A stretch of 64,000 bases of DNA from UMGS1840 sp045661305 (GTDB taxonomy: Bacteria; Bacillota; Clostridia; UMGS1840): contig JAZRFJ010000009.1 of NCBI GenBank assembly GCA_045661305.1, positions 36,290 to 100,289 on the forward strand, given 5' to 3'. Both the position numbers and the translations under genes were made by a program. Shown in pieces: positions 50,715 through 59,573 of the stretch (within the stretch, counting starts at the first letter, position 1; every line of letters begins with the position of its first letter). Under the pieces are notes generated by a model. The model was not told where the DNA came from. It saw nothing but the letters and a program-made list of their open reading frames with translations, and did not search any database.

Positions 50715-51896
50715 TTATTTTGAAATTCTTAATTTGTAAGCAGCTTTCTGTGGCGGAATACTTCTTGTTGACATAGCTGAAACTATACCTGAAATTTCAT
50801 CACCTTTTTCAAGCTTTGTAAGGTCTCCTTCTACTCCGTCCTGATTAAGAACATATGTTTCTTCACCTATATTAAGAGCAGTAAGGTTGTTTTCTTCATC
50901 AGAAATAATTATCTGTGTAAGCTTTTCTTCTTCAAAAACAAGCTCTTCAACTTTACCTGCTATAAGTTCGTTTGCAATTTCAGAAGTTTTAACGATTCTT
51001 ACAGCATTTGTCATCGGTGGCAAGCTCATTGTCATTGCCGGACCGTATTCAACAAGAAGCTTGTTTTCATTTGTGAGTTCTTCAAATTTAACAGCGTTTC
51101 CCTCAGTATCTTCGATTACAGTTTCTTCTGTTATATTAAGAACAACATTTCCGATTTCAAAATCAAATACTGTAAGTTTTTTATCAACTTTTTCAACGAA
51201 AAGAACTTCTTTTAATTCAGGTTTAACTTCTTTTACTTTGACAATTTTTAAAGCATTAGTAATAGCAGGTAAGCTAAGTGTCATAGCTTCGTCATACTGA
51301 ACTAATATATTTGAATCAACTGTTATATCTTCGAATTTAAGAGCGTTTCCTTCTTCATCTTCAAAGATTGTTTCTTCTGTTACATTAAGGATAATTTCGC
51401 CTCTTTTTTCGTCTTCAACTGTTATTGTGTTATCTTTTATTTCAATAATTGAAACAGCGTTTAATTTTGCTTCTTCACCATAGCTAACATAAATATCGTC
51501 TTCTCTTGATTCATATGAACCTTTTAAAATTTCGTCAATGAAGTTAAGCGGAACATATGTTCTGTCGTTTATAAGCTTTGGAGCAGTTCCAAGCATCATA
51601 GGAGCAGTTCTTGAGAATGTATAACCGTCTTCAAATGGTGTACATGTGATGTAGATAGGCATTTTAACAAGCTCAATTCTTTTTGCCTCTTCCTGCCAGA
51701 TTACTTCAAATCCTAAGTGCTCGCAAAGCGCTCTTAATGGAAGCATAACTGTATTTTCTTCTACATAAAGCTTTGCTCCTGTATCGTTTCCGTTAACAAA
51801 AAGTGTTGATGTTTCACTAACATCTGCTGCAGATGCAGTTGTAGTTAAAAGTGTTGCAGATAAAAGTGTACCTGCGATAATTGATTTTAATTTCAT
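50715..51896 (-). CDS. exported stalk-domain protein with C-terminal tandem repeats
   Basis: The 393-residue protein has a signal peptide (residues 1-23) and a copper-amine-oxidase-N-like stalk domain (about 28-150; MLPLRALCEHLGFEVIWQEE and TYVPLNFIDEIL). Three repeats of about 65-75 residues follow. The first two share LN-I/V-TEET, EGNA-x-KFE-x-LT and AMT-L/M-SLP-x-x-TNA-x-x-IV. The third ends AMSTRSIPPQKAAYKLRI and is more diverged. The repeats look like small beta domains; no enzyme motif is present. It lies 20 bp after the anti-sigma gene, so it is probably an envelope output of that ECF system. Confidence 0.85.
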   Translation of the reverse strand: MKLKSIIAGTLLSATLLTTTASAADVSETSTLFVNGNDTGAKLYVEENTVMLPLRALCEHLGFEVIWQEEAKRIELVKMPIYITCTPFEDGYTFSRTAPMMLGTAPKLINDRTYVPLNFIDEILKGSYESREDDIYVSYGEEAKLNAVSIIEIKDNTITVEDEKRGEIILNVTEETIFEDEEGNALKFEDITVDSNILVQYDEAMTLSLPAITNALKIVKVKEVKPELKEVLFVEKVDKKLTVFDFEIGNVVLNITEETVIEDTEGNAVKFEELTNENKLLVEYGPAMTMSLPPMTNAVRIVKTSEIANELIAGKVEELVFEEEKLTQIIISDEENNLTALNIGEETYVLNQDGVEGDLTKLEKGDEISGIVSAMSTRSIPPQKAAYKLRISK

Positions 51897-51916
51897 AATT
51901 TTGATTTCCTTTCTTT

Positions 51917-52840
51917 TTACTCTAAAAGAGATTTAATTGTATTTTCTAATTCTTTTTCTTCAATTTTTCCGGCTGTAATTTTTATGCCGACATCATTTCT
52001 TTTTAAATAGGCATTATAAATGCCATCAGCTAGCGTTATAACAATATTTTTATCGTTAATAACACTTTTCTTATAAGATTCATTGTTTAAAAAACTATCA
52101 ATCTCATCTGATTTTTTGGTAGTAGCTATCATTATAAATCGTTCAAAGCTATTTTCAAAATAATATGTGTTTTCATCGTTTATGATTTCGCCTGTTTCGG
52201 AATTTTTTTCAATGGAAAAATCATCTTTTGGATAAAGTACCATATCCTGAGGAACAATCACAGTTTCTGTAAGAGAAAATCCCACATAACTCTCGTAATC
52301 TTCTTTTGACATTTCTTCATATATACTATGATTAATTATTTCTTCCTCGTTTTGAGAAGCTATAATCGGAAGTGACCTTGAATGTATGGAGTTATCAGTT
52401 TCCATGTGATTGATATTAAATAAAACTGTTACTGGTTTTTGTTTTTCTTTAGTTTTTTCTAAAGTATCTTCTGTAATTTTTTTATCGTTGTTTACAGGAA
52501 CTTTATTTTTTTCTTCAACATCATTTTTTACGATTTCTTTTTCTACTTTTTCTTCTTTTTCTGCGTTTATATTTTCACTAACCACAATTTTGTCATTTTC
52601 TTTTTGTACAAAAGAAGTATTGTTTGTTATGTTTTGTGGTTTTAAAGCGTTATATGCTGACAGGGAAGTAACAAAGAGAAGAACAGCAGCCGCTGCATAT
52701 AAGTACGGATAAAAGCTGATTTTTGTTTTACTTTTATTTTTCTTTTCTAATTCATAATCAGCTGTGGCAATAACTTTTTGAAAGAGCTCCTTATCAGGAA
52801 CGATTTTATTATGAGCTTTTTTATAATTATCTTTAAACAT
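51917..52840 (-). CDS. membrane anti-sigma factor, DUF4367-like
   Basis: The 307-residue protein has a cytoplasmic N-terminal segment (about 1-45, MFKDNYKKAHNKIVPDKELFQ). One membrane helix follows (about 48-66, PYLYAAAAVLLFVTSL), then a Glu/Lys-rich linker and an extracytoplasmic domain (about 165-305) resembling DUF4367, ending in KITAGKIEEKELENTIKSL. The arrangement, one helix and an 8-bp overlap with an upstream ECF sigma gene, is that of a cognate anti-sigma factor. The N-terminal sigma-binding segment lacks the HxxxCxxC of zinc anti-sigmas. The release signal is unknown. Confidence 0.82.
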   Translation of the reverse strand: MFKDNYKKAHNKIVPDKELFQKVIATADYELEKKNKSKTKISFYPYLYAAAAVLLFVTSLSAYNALKPQNITNNTSFVQKENDKIVVSENINAEKEEKVEKEIVKNDVEEKNKVPVNNDKKITEDTLEKTKEKQKPVTVLFNINHMETDNSIHSRSLPIIASQNEEEIINHSIYEEMSKEDYESYVGFSLTETVIVPQDMVLYPKDDFSIEKNSETGEIINDENTYYFENSFERFIMIATTKKSDEIDSFLNNESYKKSVINDKNIVITLADGIYNAYLKRNDVGIKITAGKIEEKELENTIKSLLE

Positions 52841-53321
52841 CTGAAAAACCTTCCTTCAATTTAGATTTTAAAAGCTCTCTGCCTCTGTGGAGTTGGGATT
52901 TTACTGTTGATTGTTTTATCTTTAAGTATTCTGCTATCTGGCTGACGGATAAATCTTCGTAGTAAAAAAGGTGAATAACAGTTCTGTATTTTACAGGAAG
53001 CTCTGCTACTGCATAGTAGACATCGCTTTCTTCTTTTGTTTCAAAAACAATATCCTCACTAAGAGGCTCTGTTTTTTTGAACCATGAATTGTTAAAAACA
53101 TTTTTACTGCAATTTATTGTTACTCTTATCAGCCAGGCTTTTGCATGTTCTTCATCATTGAAGGGTTTGTCCGTCTTTACAAAACGAAGGAATACCTCCT
53201 GAACAACATCATCAGCGTGGTGTTTGTCTTTTGTTTGTGATAAGGCAAGGTGATAAACCATATCAAAGTATTTTTCAATTATTGTATGCTCCCAAACGCC
53301 TGCGCAGTTCGTTTCGTGCAT
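52833..53321 (-). CDS. ECF-type RNA polymerase sigma factor
   Basis: The 162-residue sigma factor has region 2 (YFDMVYHLALSQTKDKHHADDVVQEVF, about residues 17-45, with the -10 reading helix) and region 4 (LPVKYRTVIHLFYYEDLSVSQ and IKQSTVKSQLHRGRELLK, about 107-150), joined by a short linker typical of ECF sigmas. GGAGGG lies 10 nt upstream. It is the first gene of a sigma, anti-sigma, stalk-protein operon and has an ECF-like promoter of its own, indicating autoregulation. It is related to the SigV/SigW/SigX type, but a precise group is not assignable by eye. Confidence 0.93.
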   Translation of the reverse strand: MHETNCAGVWEHTIIEKYFDMVYHLALSQTKDKHHADDVVQEVFLRFVKTDKPFNDEEHAKAWLIRVTINCSKNVFNNSWFKKTEPLSEDIVFETKEESDVYYAVAELPVKYRTVIHLFYYEDLSVSQIAEYLKIKQSTVKSQLHRGRELLKSKLKEGFSDV

Positions 53322-53343
53322 TCCAATTTACCCTCCTCTCATA

Positions 53344-53375
53344 CATAACACTTTTTAAAATACAAAAAGGTTGCA
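53344..53375 (-). promoter_or_regulatory. candidate ECF-type autoregulated promoter
   Basis: On the minus strand, TGCAACC (53375-53369), an AAC-containing ECF -35, is followed after 17 bp by GTGTTATG (53351-53344), just before the sigma ribosome binding site. It lacks a sigma-A -10. No second TGCAACC promoter was noticed nearby. Confidence 0.5.
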
Positions 53376-53411
53376 AAAAAGTGTAAAAAAAATAAAAAAA
53401 ATAAAATTTTT

Positions 53412-53456
53412 TTAAAAAAGCTCCAAAACTCGCTGTTTTTGAGGGTTTTGGAGCTT
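53412..53456 (-). terminator. terminator after lon
   Basis: On the minus strand, AAGCTCCAAAACCC pairs with GAGTTTTGGAGCTT and is followed by a T run. The plus-strand reading is also hairpin plus AT-rich. Confidence 0.8.
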
Positions 53457-53471
53457 AAAATTTTTATAAAA

Positions 53472-55904
53472 TTATTGAATTTTGTTTTCTCTGTAACGGT
53501 ATTTTCCCATTCCTACATAATTTTCTTCTCTTGTAACTTCATTTTTTAAGTCGCAGGGGAGAAGTGCAATTTCAAGGACCTGTGAAAAATCACTCACACA
53601 CATAAAATTCAAATCTTTTCTGATTTCCATAGGAATATCTTCAATATCTTTTTCGTTGTCTTTCGGAATTATAATGTCGTATATTCCTGCTCTGTGTGCA
53701 GAAATAGATTTTTCCTTAAGACCACCAATAGGAAGAACCTTACCTCTTATGGAAATTTCACCTGTCATTGCAACATCGCATCTGATTTTTCTGTTTGTAA
53801 GTGCAGAAGTAACGGCAAGTGCTATTGTTATTCCGGCTGATGGTCCGTCTTTAGGTGTTGCTCCGTCAGGGAAGTGAATAAAAATATCTTTCTTTTTATA
53901 AAAATCATTTTCAATATTTAAAAGAGGCGCAATAGTTCTTATATGTGTAACAGCAATTTTGGTAGATTCTTTCATAACATCTCCCAAGCTTCCTGTTGCT
54001 TCAATTTTACCGCTTCCGTCAACACATACAGCCTCGCAAAAAAGTGTATCACCGCCTGCACTTGTCCACGCAAGCCCCATAGCCGCACCAACTTGTGGAA
54101 ATTCAAATTTATTTTCGGTAAGATATTTTTTCTTTCCTAAAAATTTTTCTAAATTATCCTTGGTTACTTTAATAGGTTTATTATTTAAAATATAATCCTT
54201 TTCACATTTTCTTATGAGATTGATTATTGTTCTTTCTAAATTTCTGACACCTGCTTCACGGACATAAAAATCAATTATAGAATATATAGCACTCTCATCA
54301 ATCGAAATCTGTTTTTTTGTAATCTTGTGAGTTTTATATTGTTTCTTTAAAAGATGGTCCTGTGCAATCCTGAATTTTTCGTATCTTGTGTAGCCTGAAA
54401 GATTAATAATTTCCATTCTGTCACGAAGCGGAGCAGGAATTGTATCAGCGTTGTTTGCCGTTGTAATAAAAAGAACTTCCGACAAATCAAAAGGAACATC
54501 TAAATAGTGGTCTGTGAAAGTAGTGTTCTGCTCTTTATCAAGTGCTTCTAAAAGTGCACTTGCAGGGTCTCCCTTATAATTTGAGCCGAGTTTATCAATT
54601 TCATCAAGCAAAATAAGAGGATTTTTAACCTTTGATGCTCTTACGGCACTCATAAGACTTCCCATCATAGAGCCTACATAGGTTTTTCTGTGCCCTCGTA
54701 TTGAGGCTTCATCAGAAACGCCTCCCAAAGACATCCTCTGATAATTTCTTCCAAGTGCTTTTGCAATAGAACGGGCTATTGAGGTTTTTCCTACACCCGG
54801 AGGTCCTATAAGACAAAGTATCTGTGAATGAATTTCGGGATTTATTTGCTTTGCAGATAAATACTCAATAAGCTTTTCTTTAACATCCATAAGTCCGTAA
54901 TGGTCACTATCAAGAATTTTCATACATTTTTTAATATCAACCTTTTCAACTGTTCTTTTAGACCAGGGAAGGTCAAAAACAGTATCAAGATATGACCTTA
55001 AAACAGATGCTTCTTGTGAATAAGCAGGGAGATGTGAAAAACGGTTTATTTCCTTTTGAATTTTTTCTTTTGTTTCCTCTGAAACTGTAAGTGCACTGAG
55101 TTTTCTTTCGTATTCTTCCGAAAGCGATTGTATATCATCACCCTCACCGAGTTCCTCGTTTATGATTTTTAGTTGTTCACGAAGATAATAATCACGGTGG
55201 TTTTTATCCATACTTTCTTTTACTTTGTTCTGAATGTCAATTTCAATTTTTAAAAGTTCAATTTCATTTGAAAGAATTTTCAAAAGCTCATTAAGTCTTT
55301 TTTTAGGGTCGGTTATCTCTAAAAGATATTCTTTATCATCGTAGTCAAGAAGCATGCTTCCGGCTATTGTATCGGTTAAAATATCAACATCATCAAGCGG
55401 AGCAACTCTGTGCATAACCTCAGGTGAAATTCTTCCGATAATATGAAAGTACTCTGCATATAAATCTTTTAAAGAACGGATTTGTGCTTCAAGCTTTTTT
55501 GTCTTTTTATAAGTGTAAACCTGTTTTTTTATTTCTGCATTTGTAAAAAGTATGCCGTTTTGCTCAAAAATGCACTTGCTTTCGCCTCGCACTTGTGCAT
55601 CTACAAGAACTCTTACGCAATCGTTAGGAAGCTTCATAAGCTGTTTCACATTTGCTATTGTTCCTGTTTTGTAAAAATCTTCTTCCTTTGGTTTTTCTGT
55701 TGACGGGTCTATCTGTGTAAGAAGAAGTATCGGAACATTGTGTGAAATTGCATATTCAACTGCTTTAACTGAAAATTTTCTTTGTGCGTCAAGATGCATA
55801 GTTGTATGCGGAAATATTGCAAGTCCTCTGAGTGGAAGAACTGGTATAGTTACTGTTTTTATTTCTTCTGTAGTTTCAGGAGTATTGTTTTTCTTTTCTG
55901 TCAT
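53472..55904 (-). CDS. lon: ATP-dependent protease Lon (LonA)
   Basis: LonA degrades misfolded and regulatory proteins in the cytosol. The 810 residues contain an N-terminal substrate domain (PVLPLRGLAIFPHTTMHLD, about 20-210), a helical segment, the AAA+ domain (GPPGVGKTSIAR near residue 360; LLDEIDKLG) and the protease domain. The Ser-Lys dyad is in DGPSAGITIA (Ser near 690) and GGLKEKSISA (Lys near 733). The start at 55904 follows AAAGGAGG by 7 nt; the ATG at 55946 lacks such a site. No CIRCE or CtsR element is evident. Transcribed alone, away from spoIID. Confidence 0.96.
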   Translation of the reverse strand: MTEKKNNTPETTEEIKTVTIPVLPLRGLAIFPHTTMHLDAQRKFSVKAVEYAISHNVPILLLTQIDPSTEKPKEEDFYKTGTIANVKQLMKLPNDCVRVLVDAQVRGESKCIFEQNGILFTNAEIKKQVYTYKKTKKLEAQIRSLKDLYAEYFHIIGRISPEVMHRVAPLDDVDILTDTIAGSMLLDYDDKEYLLEITDPKKRLNELLKILSNEIELLKIEIDIQNKVKESMDKNHRDYYLREQLKIINEELGEGDDIQSLSEEYERKLSALTVSEETKEKIQKEINRFSHLPAYSQEASVLRSYLDTVFDLPWSKRTVEKVDIKKCMKILDSDHYGLMDVKEKLIEYLSAKQINPEIHSQILCLIGPPGVGKTSIARSIAKALGRNYQRMSLGGVSDEASIRGHRKTYVGSMMGSLMSAVRASKVKNPLILLDEIDKLGSNYKGDPASALLEALDKEQNTTFTDHYLDVPFDLSEVLFITTANNADTIPAPLRDRMEIINLSGYTRYEKFRIAQDHLLKKQYKTHKITKKQISIDESAIYSIIDFYVREAGVRNLERTIINLIRKCEKDYILNNKPIKVTKDNLEKFLGKKKYLTENKFEFPQVGAAMGLAWTSAGGDTLFCEAVCVDGSGKIEATGSLGDVMKESTKIAVTHIRTIAPLLNIENDFYKKKDIFIHFPDGATPKDGPSAGITIALAVTSALTNRKIRCDVAMTGEISIRGKVLPIGGLKEKSISAHRAGIYDIIIPKDNEKDIEDIPMEIRKDLNFMCVSDFSQVLEIALLPCDLKNEVTREENYVGMGKYRYRENKIQ

Positions 55905-56008
55905 GGTTTTTCCTCCTTTATTGTATAATGTGAAATTAATTTTCATATATATTTATTGTGATTATAGAAATGAATATAAAATATATATGATTAACACATA
56001 TCATTTTT

Positions 56009-56038
56009 ATTATACAACAAATTTATGTCAAAAGTCAA
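56009..56038 (-). promoter_or_regulatory. promoter of lon
   Basis: On the minus strand, TTGACT (56038-56033), an 18-bp spacer and TATAAT (56014-56009). A closer TTGACA leaves only 11 bp and is not used. Confidence 0.65.
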
Positions 56039-56063
56039 GCGTATATGAAAAAAAGGTGGTAGT

Positions 56064-57044
56064 ATGAAAAGAAAAATTCTGTCATTTCCGATGTTTTTTA
56101 CATTATTTTACTTTTTTCTTACTTTAATTACTTGTGCATGTGGTTTTCTGGGAGAAAATTATTCATCTTCGAAAAATGAAGATAAGGAAGCTGTCAAAAC
56201 TGATGAAGAAAATTTTGTAAATATTCTTATCGGAAACGATGTAAAAAAGCTTTCTCTTAAGGAATATCTATATGGAGTTGTATCTGCAGAAATGCCTGCA
56301 AGCTTTGAAGAAGAAGCACTAAAGGCACAGGCGGTTGCTGCAAGAACGGAAGCAGTAAAGAAAAAATCTTTTGAAAATAAAGACCATAAAAATGCAGATG
56401 TATGTGATAATCCGTCACATTGTCAGGCATATTATTCCGAAAATGATTTGAAAGAAAAATACGGTGAAAAGTGGTTAGGTGAGGATTATTTAAAAATTAA
56501 AAAATCTGTTGATGAAACAAGCGGAATAATTGCAACATATAATAATGAGCCTATAAGTGCTGTTTTTCATTCAACTTCAAGCGGAGTAACAGAAAACAGT
56601 AAAGATGTATGGGGCGGTGATATGCCTTATCTCGTATCAGTAAAATCCGAGGGAGAGGAAGAATCTCCAAGATTTATAGAGGAGAGAGAATTTTCATTTT
56701 CGGATTTTAAAAATTTAATTTCAAAATCTAAAAATATCACTTTTTCCGATAATCCAAAAAACTGGATTACAAATATCAAAAAAAATGAAAGTGGTAGCGT
56801 AAATACATTAAATATATGCGGTACTGAGTTTAAAGGGACAGAGATAAGAAATATTCTTTCTCTGCGTTCAACAAATTTTGAAATATCAATAACTGATAAA
56901 ATTATTTTTAAAACAAAAGGAAACGGTCATGGTGTTGGTATGAGTCAGTACGGTGCAAACTATATGGCAAAAAAAGGTTACGGATATGAAGATATTTTAA
57001 AAAAGTATTATACAGGAATTACAATAAAGAAAATGGATGAATAA
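56064..57044 (+). CDS. spoIID: stage II sporulation protein D (SpoIID)
   Basis: SpoIID is a membrane-anchored lytic transglycosylase of the engulfment machine. The 326 residues have an N-terminal membrane anchor (about 8-28). The SpoIID/LytB domain carries catalytic Glu in SAEMPASFEEEALKAQAVAA (near residue 75). The zinc-associated CDNPSHCQAY follows, then FHSTSSG, VWGGDMPYL and GNGHGVGMSQYGA, all highly typical of SpoIID. AAAGGTGG precedes the ATG. It is followed by a LytM gene, as in the spoIID-spoIIQ arrangement of Clostridioides difficile. A sigma-E promoter was sought upstream; only weak matches near 55970-56010 are seen. Confidence 0.92.
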   Translation: MKRKILSFPMFFTLFYFFLTLITCACGFLGENYSSSKNEDKEAVKTDEENFVNILIGNDVKKLSLKEYLYGVVSAEMPASFEEEALKAQAVAARTEAVKKKSFENKDHKNADVCDNPSHCQAYYSENDLKEKYGEKWLGEDYLKIKKSVDETSGIIATYNNEPISAVFHSTSSGVTENSKDVWGGDMPYLVSVKSEGEEESPRFIEEREFSFSDFKNLISKSKNITFSDNPKNWITNIKKNESGSVNTLNICGTEFKGTEIRNILSLRSTNFEISITDKIIFKTKGNGHGVGMSQYGANYMAKKGYGYEDILKKYYTGITIKKMDE

Positions 57045-57099
57045 ATTTGTAAAAAATTGATAATACTTCTATTAAATGAGTTTAAAAGGAGATATTGTC

Positions 57100-57765
57100 A
57101 TGAAAAAAAATAAACTACTTACAATAGCGTGCTTGTGCAGTGTTGCCTGTGCATTTACACTTGTTTCCGTTAATACAGTAAAAAACACAAAGCTAAAACA
57201 GGAAGCAATAAGAACAAATGAACAGATTAGTGCAAAATATGAGCTTAATAAACAAATAAAAGAAAAAAGTACAAAAAGTGAAACTGTTTTGGAAAATGTA
57301 AATACTGATGTATCTTTAAATGATACTAAAAAAGAGGAAATAGTAATTAAGGATGTATCTGTTCCTGTAAAAAGCGGGAAAATAATAGCAGAATTTACTG
57401 ATACTGTTCTTGTTTTTAACGAAATGTACGGTGATTACAGAACACATAACGGTGTTGACATTTTGGCACCTTTAAATTCACCGGTACTTGCTGTTAAAAA
57501 GGGAATAATTACAAAAAATGAATTTGACTATGAAGAGGGATATATAGTTGAAATTGAGCATGATGACGGTGTAGTTAGCGTATATAAAAATTTAGATAGC
57601 GATAAAATTGTAAAAGTAGGACAGGTAGTAAATGCAGGAGATACAATAGGAACGATAGGAAAAAGCGGTGTCTTTGAAGCAAATTTAGAACCACATCTTC
57701 ATTTTGAAGTAAGAGAGGAAAATATAGAAATAAATCCTGTGGAATATACGAAGATAACTGAATAA
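57100..57765 (+). CDS. spoIIQ: LytM/M23 peptidase-domain protein, SpoIIQ-type
   Basis: SpoIIQ lies in the forespore membrane, where with SpoIIIAH it forms the engulfment-stage channel. The 221-residue protein has an N-terminal membrane helix (about 8-24), a coiled-coil-prone Lys/Glu linker, and a LytM domain from about residue 100. The zinc-site residues are all present: RTHNGVDILAP (His and Asp) and PHLHFEV (H-x-H). Clostridial SpoIIQ proteins keep these, while Bacillus subtilis SpoIIQ does not. The position directly after spoIID supports the name; an ordinary M23 peptidase is the alternative. The start at 57100 follows AAAGGAG. No spoIIID follows. Confidence 0.85.
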   Translation: MKKNKLLTIACLCSVACAFTLVSVNTVKNTKLKQEAIRTNEQISAKYELNKQIKEKSTKSETVLENVNTDVSLNDTKKEEIVIKDVSVPVKSGKIIAEFTDTVLVFNEMYGDYRTHNGVDILAPLNSPVLAVKKGIITKNEFDYEEGYIVEIEHDDGVVSVYKNLDSDKIVKVGQVVNAGDTIGTIGKSGVFEANLEPHLHFEVREENIEINPVEYTKITE

Positions 57766-57767
57766 AT

Positions 57768-57820
57768 AAAATGTCTGCAGTTTTATAAGTTAGCTTGCTT
57801 GTAAAAATGCAGACTTTTTA
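57768..57820 (+). terminator. terminator after spoIIQ
   Basis: GTCTGCA pairs with TGCAGAC, the stem being extended by an A/T part (TTTTA/TAAAA), then TTTTT. Confidence 0.75.
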
Positions 57821-57902
57821 CATAAAATTTGATTACTAATCACAAACAAAACACATTTGTGTATTATATTATAAATGAAAATTATGGAACAGGGGTATGA
57901 AA

Positions 57903-59543
57903 ATGAAAATTTTAAGTAAGATGAAATCAAAAAAGCTACTAATAATTTTAGCAATAATCATAGTTGTTCTTATTGCTATTTCGCTATTTTTACCAAAAAA
58001 GAATAATATGGCTAAAAATATGATGGCTTCTGCAACAGAGGTTACAGTTCAAAAAAGAGATATTCAGACTTACATAACAGGAACTGCAACAATTCAGCCA
58101 AAAAATTCATATTCAATTATTTCACTTGTTAAAGGTGATGTAATCAGTGATTATTTTGAAGAAGGCGACATTGTTGAGAAAGACGAAATATTATATCAGG
58201 TTGATTCAAAGGATATTGAAAAAAATATAGAGAGTGCCGAAATATCATTACAAAAAACACAAAATTCTTATAATGAAACTGTTAAATCAAAAAATAATCT
58301 CAATGTAACAAGTGATATTTCAGGTGCTGTAACAAAGGTAAATGTGAAAAAAGGCGATAATGTAAATAATGGTACTGTTATTGCTGAGGTGAACGATAAT
58401 TCAAGACTAAAGATAAAAATACCTTTTAATGATAACGATGCAAATTATATTTCAGTTGGAGATAGGGCAATTTTAAATGTTGTGGGAACAGGCAATGAAA
58501 TTGAAGGTGTTGTTTCTGAAATTGCATCAGCAAGCTACATAAAAACAGGCCATATGATGGTAAGAGATGTTACAATCACAGTATATAATCCTATGGCTCT
58601 CACAACTACTGATAAAGCAACTGCTATAATAGGTGATTATGCTTGTAACGACGCAGGGACTTTCCAGTATTACGAAACTTCAGCAATTATTGCAAAAACT
58701 TCAGGAAAGGTTGAAAAGCTTAATATTTCTGAGGGTTCAACTGTAAGAAACGGACAGATTGTCGCTGTACTTTCTTCCGATTCAATAGAAACCTCTATGT
58801 CAAACGCAACACTTAATTTAAAAGATTCAAAGCTTTCTTTGGAAAAGATGAAAGATAATCTTGAGGATTACAGCATTAAAGCACCAATTTCAGGTACAGT
58901 TGTAAGAAAAAATGTAAAAGCAGGGGATAAGATTGATAATACAAATGCCTCAACCGAGCTTGCAGTTATATATGATATGTCACTCTTAAAATTTGAAATG
59001 AGCGTTGATGAGCTTGACATTAATAAAGTTGAAGTAGGACAGAGTGTTACTGTTACTGCCGATGCTTTAAACGGAAAAGCTTATAAAGGTACAATAACTA
59101 ATGTTAGTATAAACGGAACAACCTCAAATGGTGTAACAACATACCCTATTACTGTTGAAATAACTGAATTTGATGATGATTTACTGCCCGGAATGAATAT
59201 AGACGCAACGATTGTTATTTCAGAAGTAAAAGATGTTTTAGCTGTTCCTGTGGGTGCTGTAAACAGAGGAAACAGAGTTTATGTAAAGGGCGAAAAAGAA
59301 AACGATAAAGATATGGCTCCTGAAGGCTTCAAAACTGTTGAAGTGGAAACCGGTATATCAAACGATAATTTTATAGAAATCAAAAAGGGACTTACAGAAG
59401 GCGATGTTGTATATGCACTTAGTGTTTCTCAAAATGGTGGAATGCAAATGATGCCCGGAATGATGGGTGGCATGGGCGGAATGAATGGCATGAGTGGGAT
59501 GAGATCTCCTCACGGAAATATGGGAAGTATGGGCGGAAGATAA
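57903..59543 (+). CDS. MacA/YknX-like HlyD-family efflux adaptor with Met-rich tail
   Basis: The 546-residue membrane-fusion-type protein has one N-terminal helix (about 14-33). Lipoyl/hairpin and beta-barrel domains are typical of MacA-like adaptors: PKNSYSIISLVKGDV, APISGTVVRKNVKAGDKI, then the membrane-proximal TVTADALNGKAYKGTI, PGMNIDATI and LAVPVGAV. Lipoyl-like halves appear twice (near 125 and 315). The last 35 residues are very rich in Met and Gly with M-x-x-M spacing. The ATG at 57903 is preferred to 57897, which leaves only one nucleotide after AGGGG. First gene of a MacA-MacB operon; Gram-positive homologues (YknXYZ) export toxic peptides. Confidence 0.87.
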   Translation: MKILSKMKSKKLLIILAIIIVVLIAISLFLPKKNNMAKNMMASATEVTVQKRDIQTYITGTATIQPKNSYSIISLVKGDVISDYFEEGDIVEKDEILYQVDSKDIEKNIESAEISLQKTQNSYNETVKSKNNLNVTSDISGAVTKVNVKKGDNVNNGTVIAEVNDNSRLKIKIPFNDNDANYISVGDRAILNVVGTGNEIEGVVSEIASASYIKTGHMMVRDVTITVYNPMALTTTDKATAIIGDYACNDAGTFQYYETSAIIAKTSGKVEKLNISEGSTVRNGQIVAVLSSDSIETSMSNATLNLKDSKLSLEKMKDNLEDYSIKAPISGTVVRKNVKAGDKIDNTNASTELAVIYDMSLLKFEMSVDELDINKVEVGQSVTVTADALNGKAYKGTITNVSINGTTSNGVTTYPITVEITEFDDDLLPGMNIDATIVISEVKDVLAVPVGAVNRGNRVYVKGEKENDKDMAPEGFKTVEVETGISNDNFIEIKKGLTEGDVVYALSVSQNGGMQMMPGMMGGMGGMNGMSGMRSPHGNMGSMGGR

Positions 59544-59573
59544 CGCTTAATATTTTAATGAAAGGTAGAAATA

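Noticed and set aside
55960..56060. Sigma-E promoter of spoIID
   Set aside because: CATATCAT and a GAATATA box can be placed, but matches to the consensus are poor in such AT-rich DNA.
55905..56063. Heat-shock operator (CIRCE or CtsR box) before lon
   Set aside because: No TTAGCACTC inverted repeat or heptamer direct repeat is seen; only a sigma-A-type promoter.
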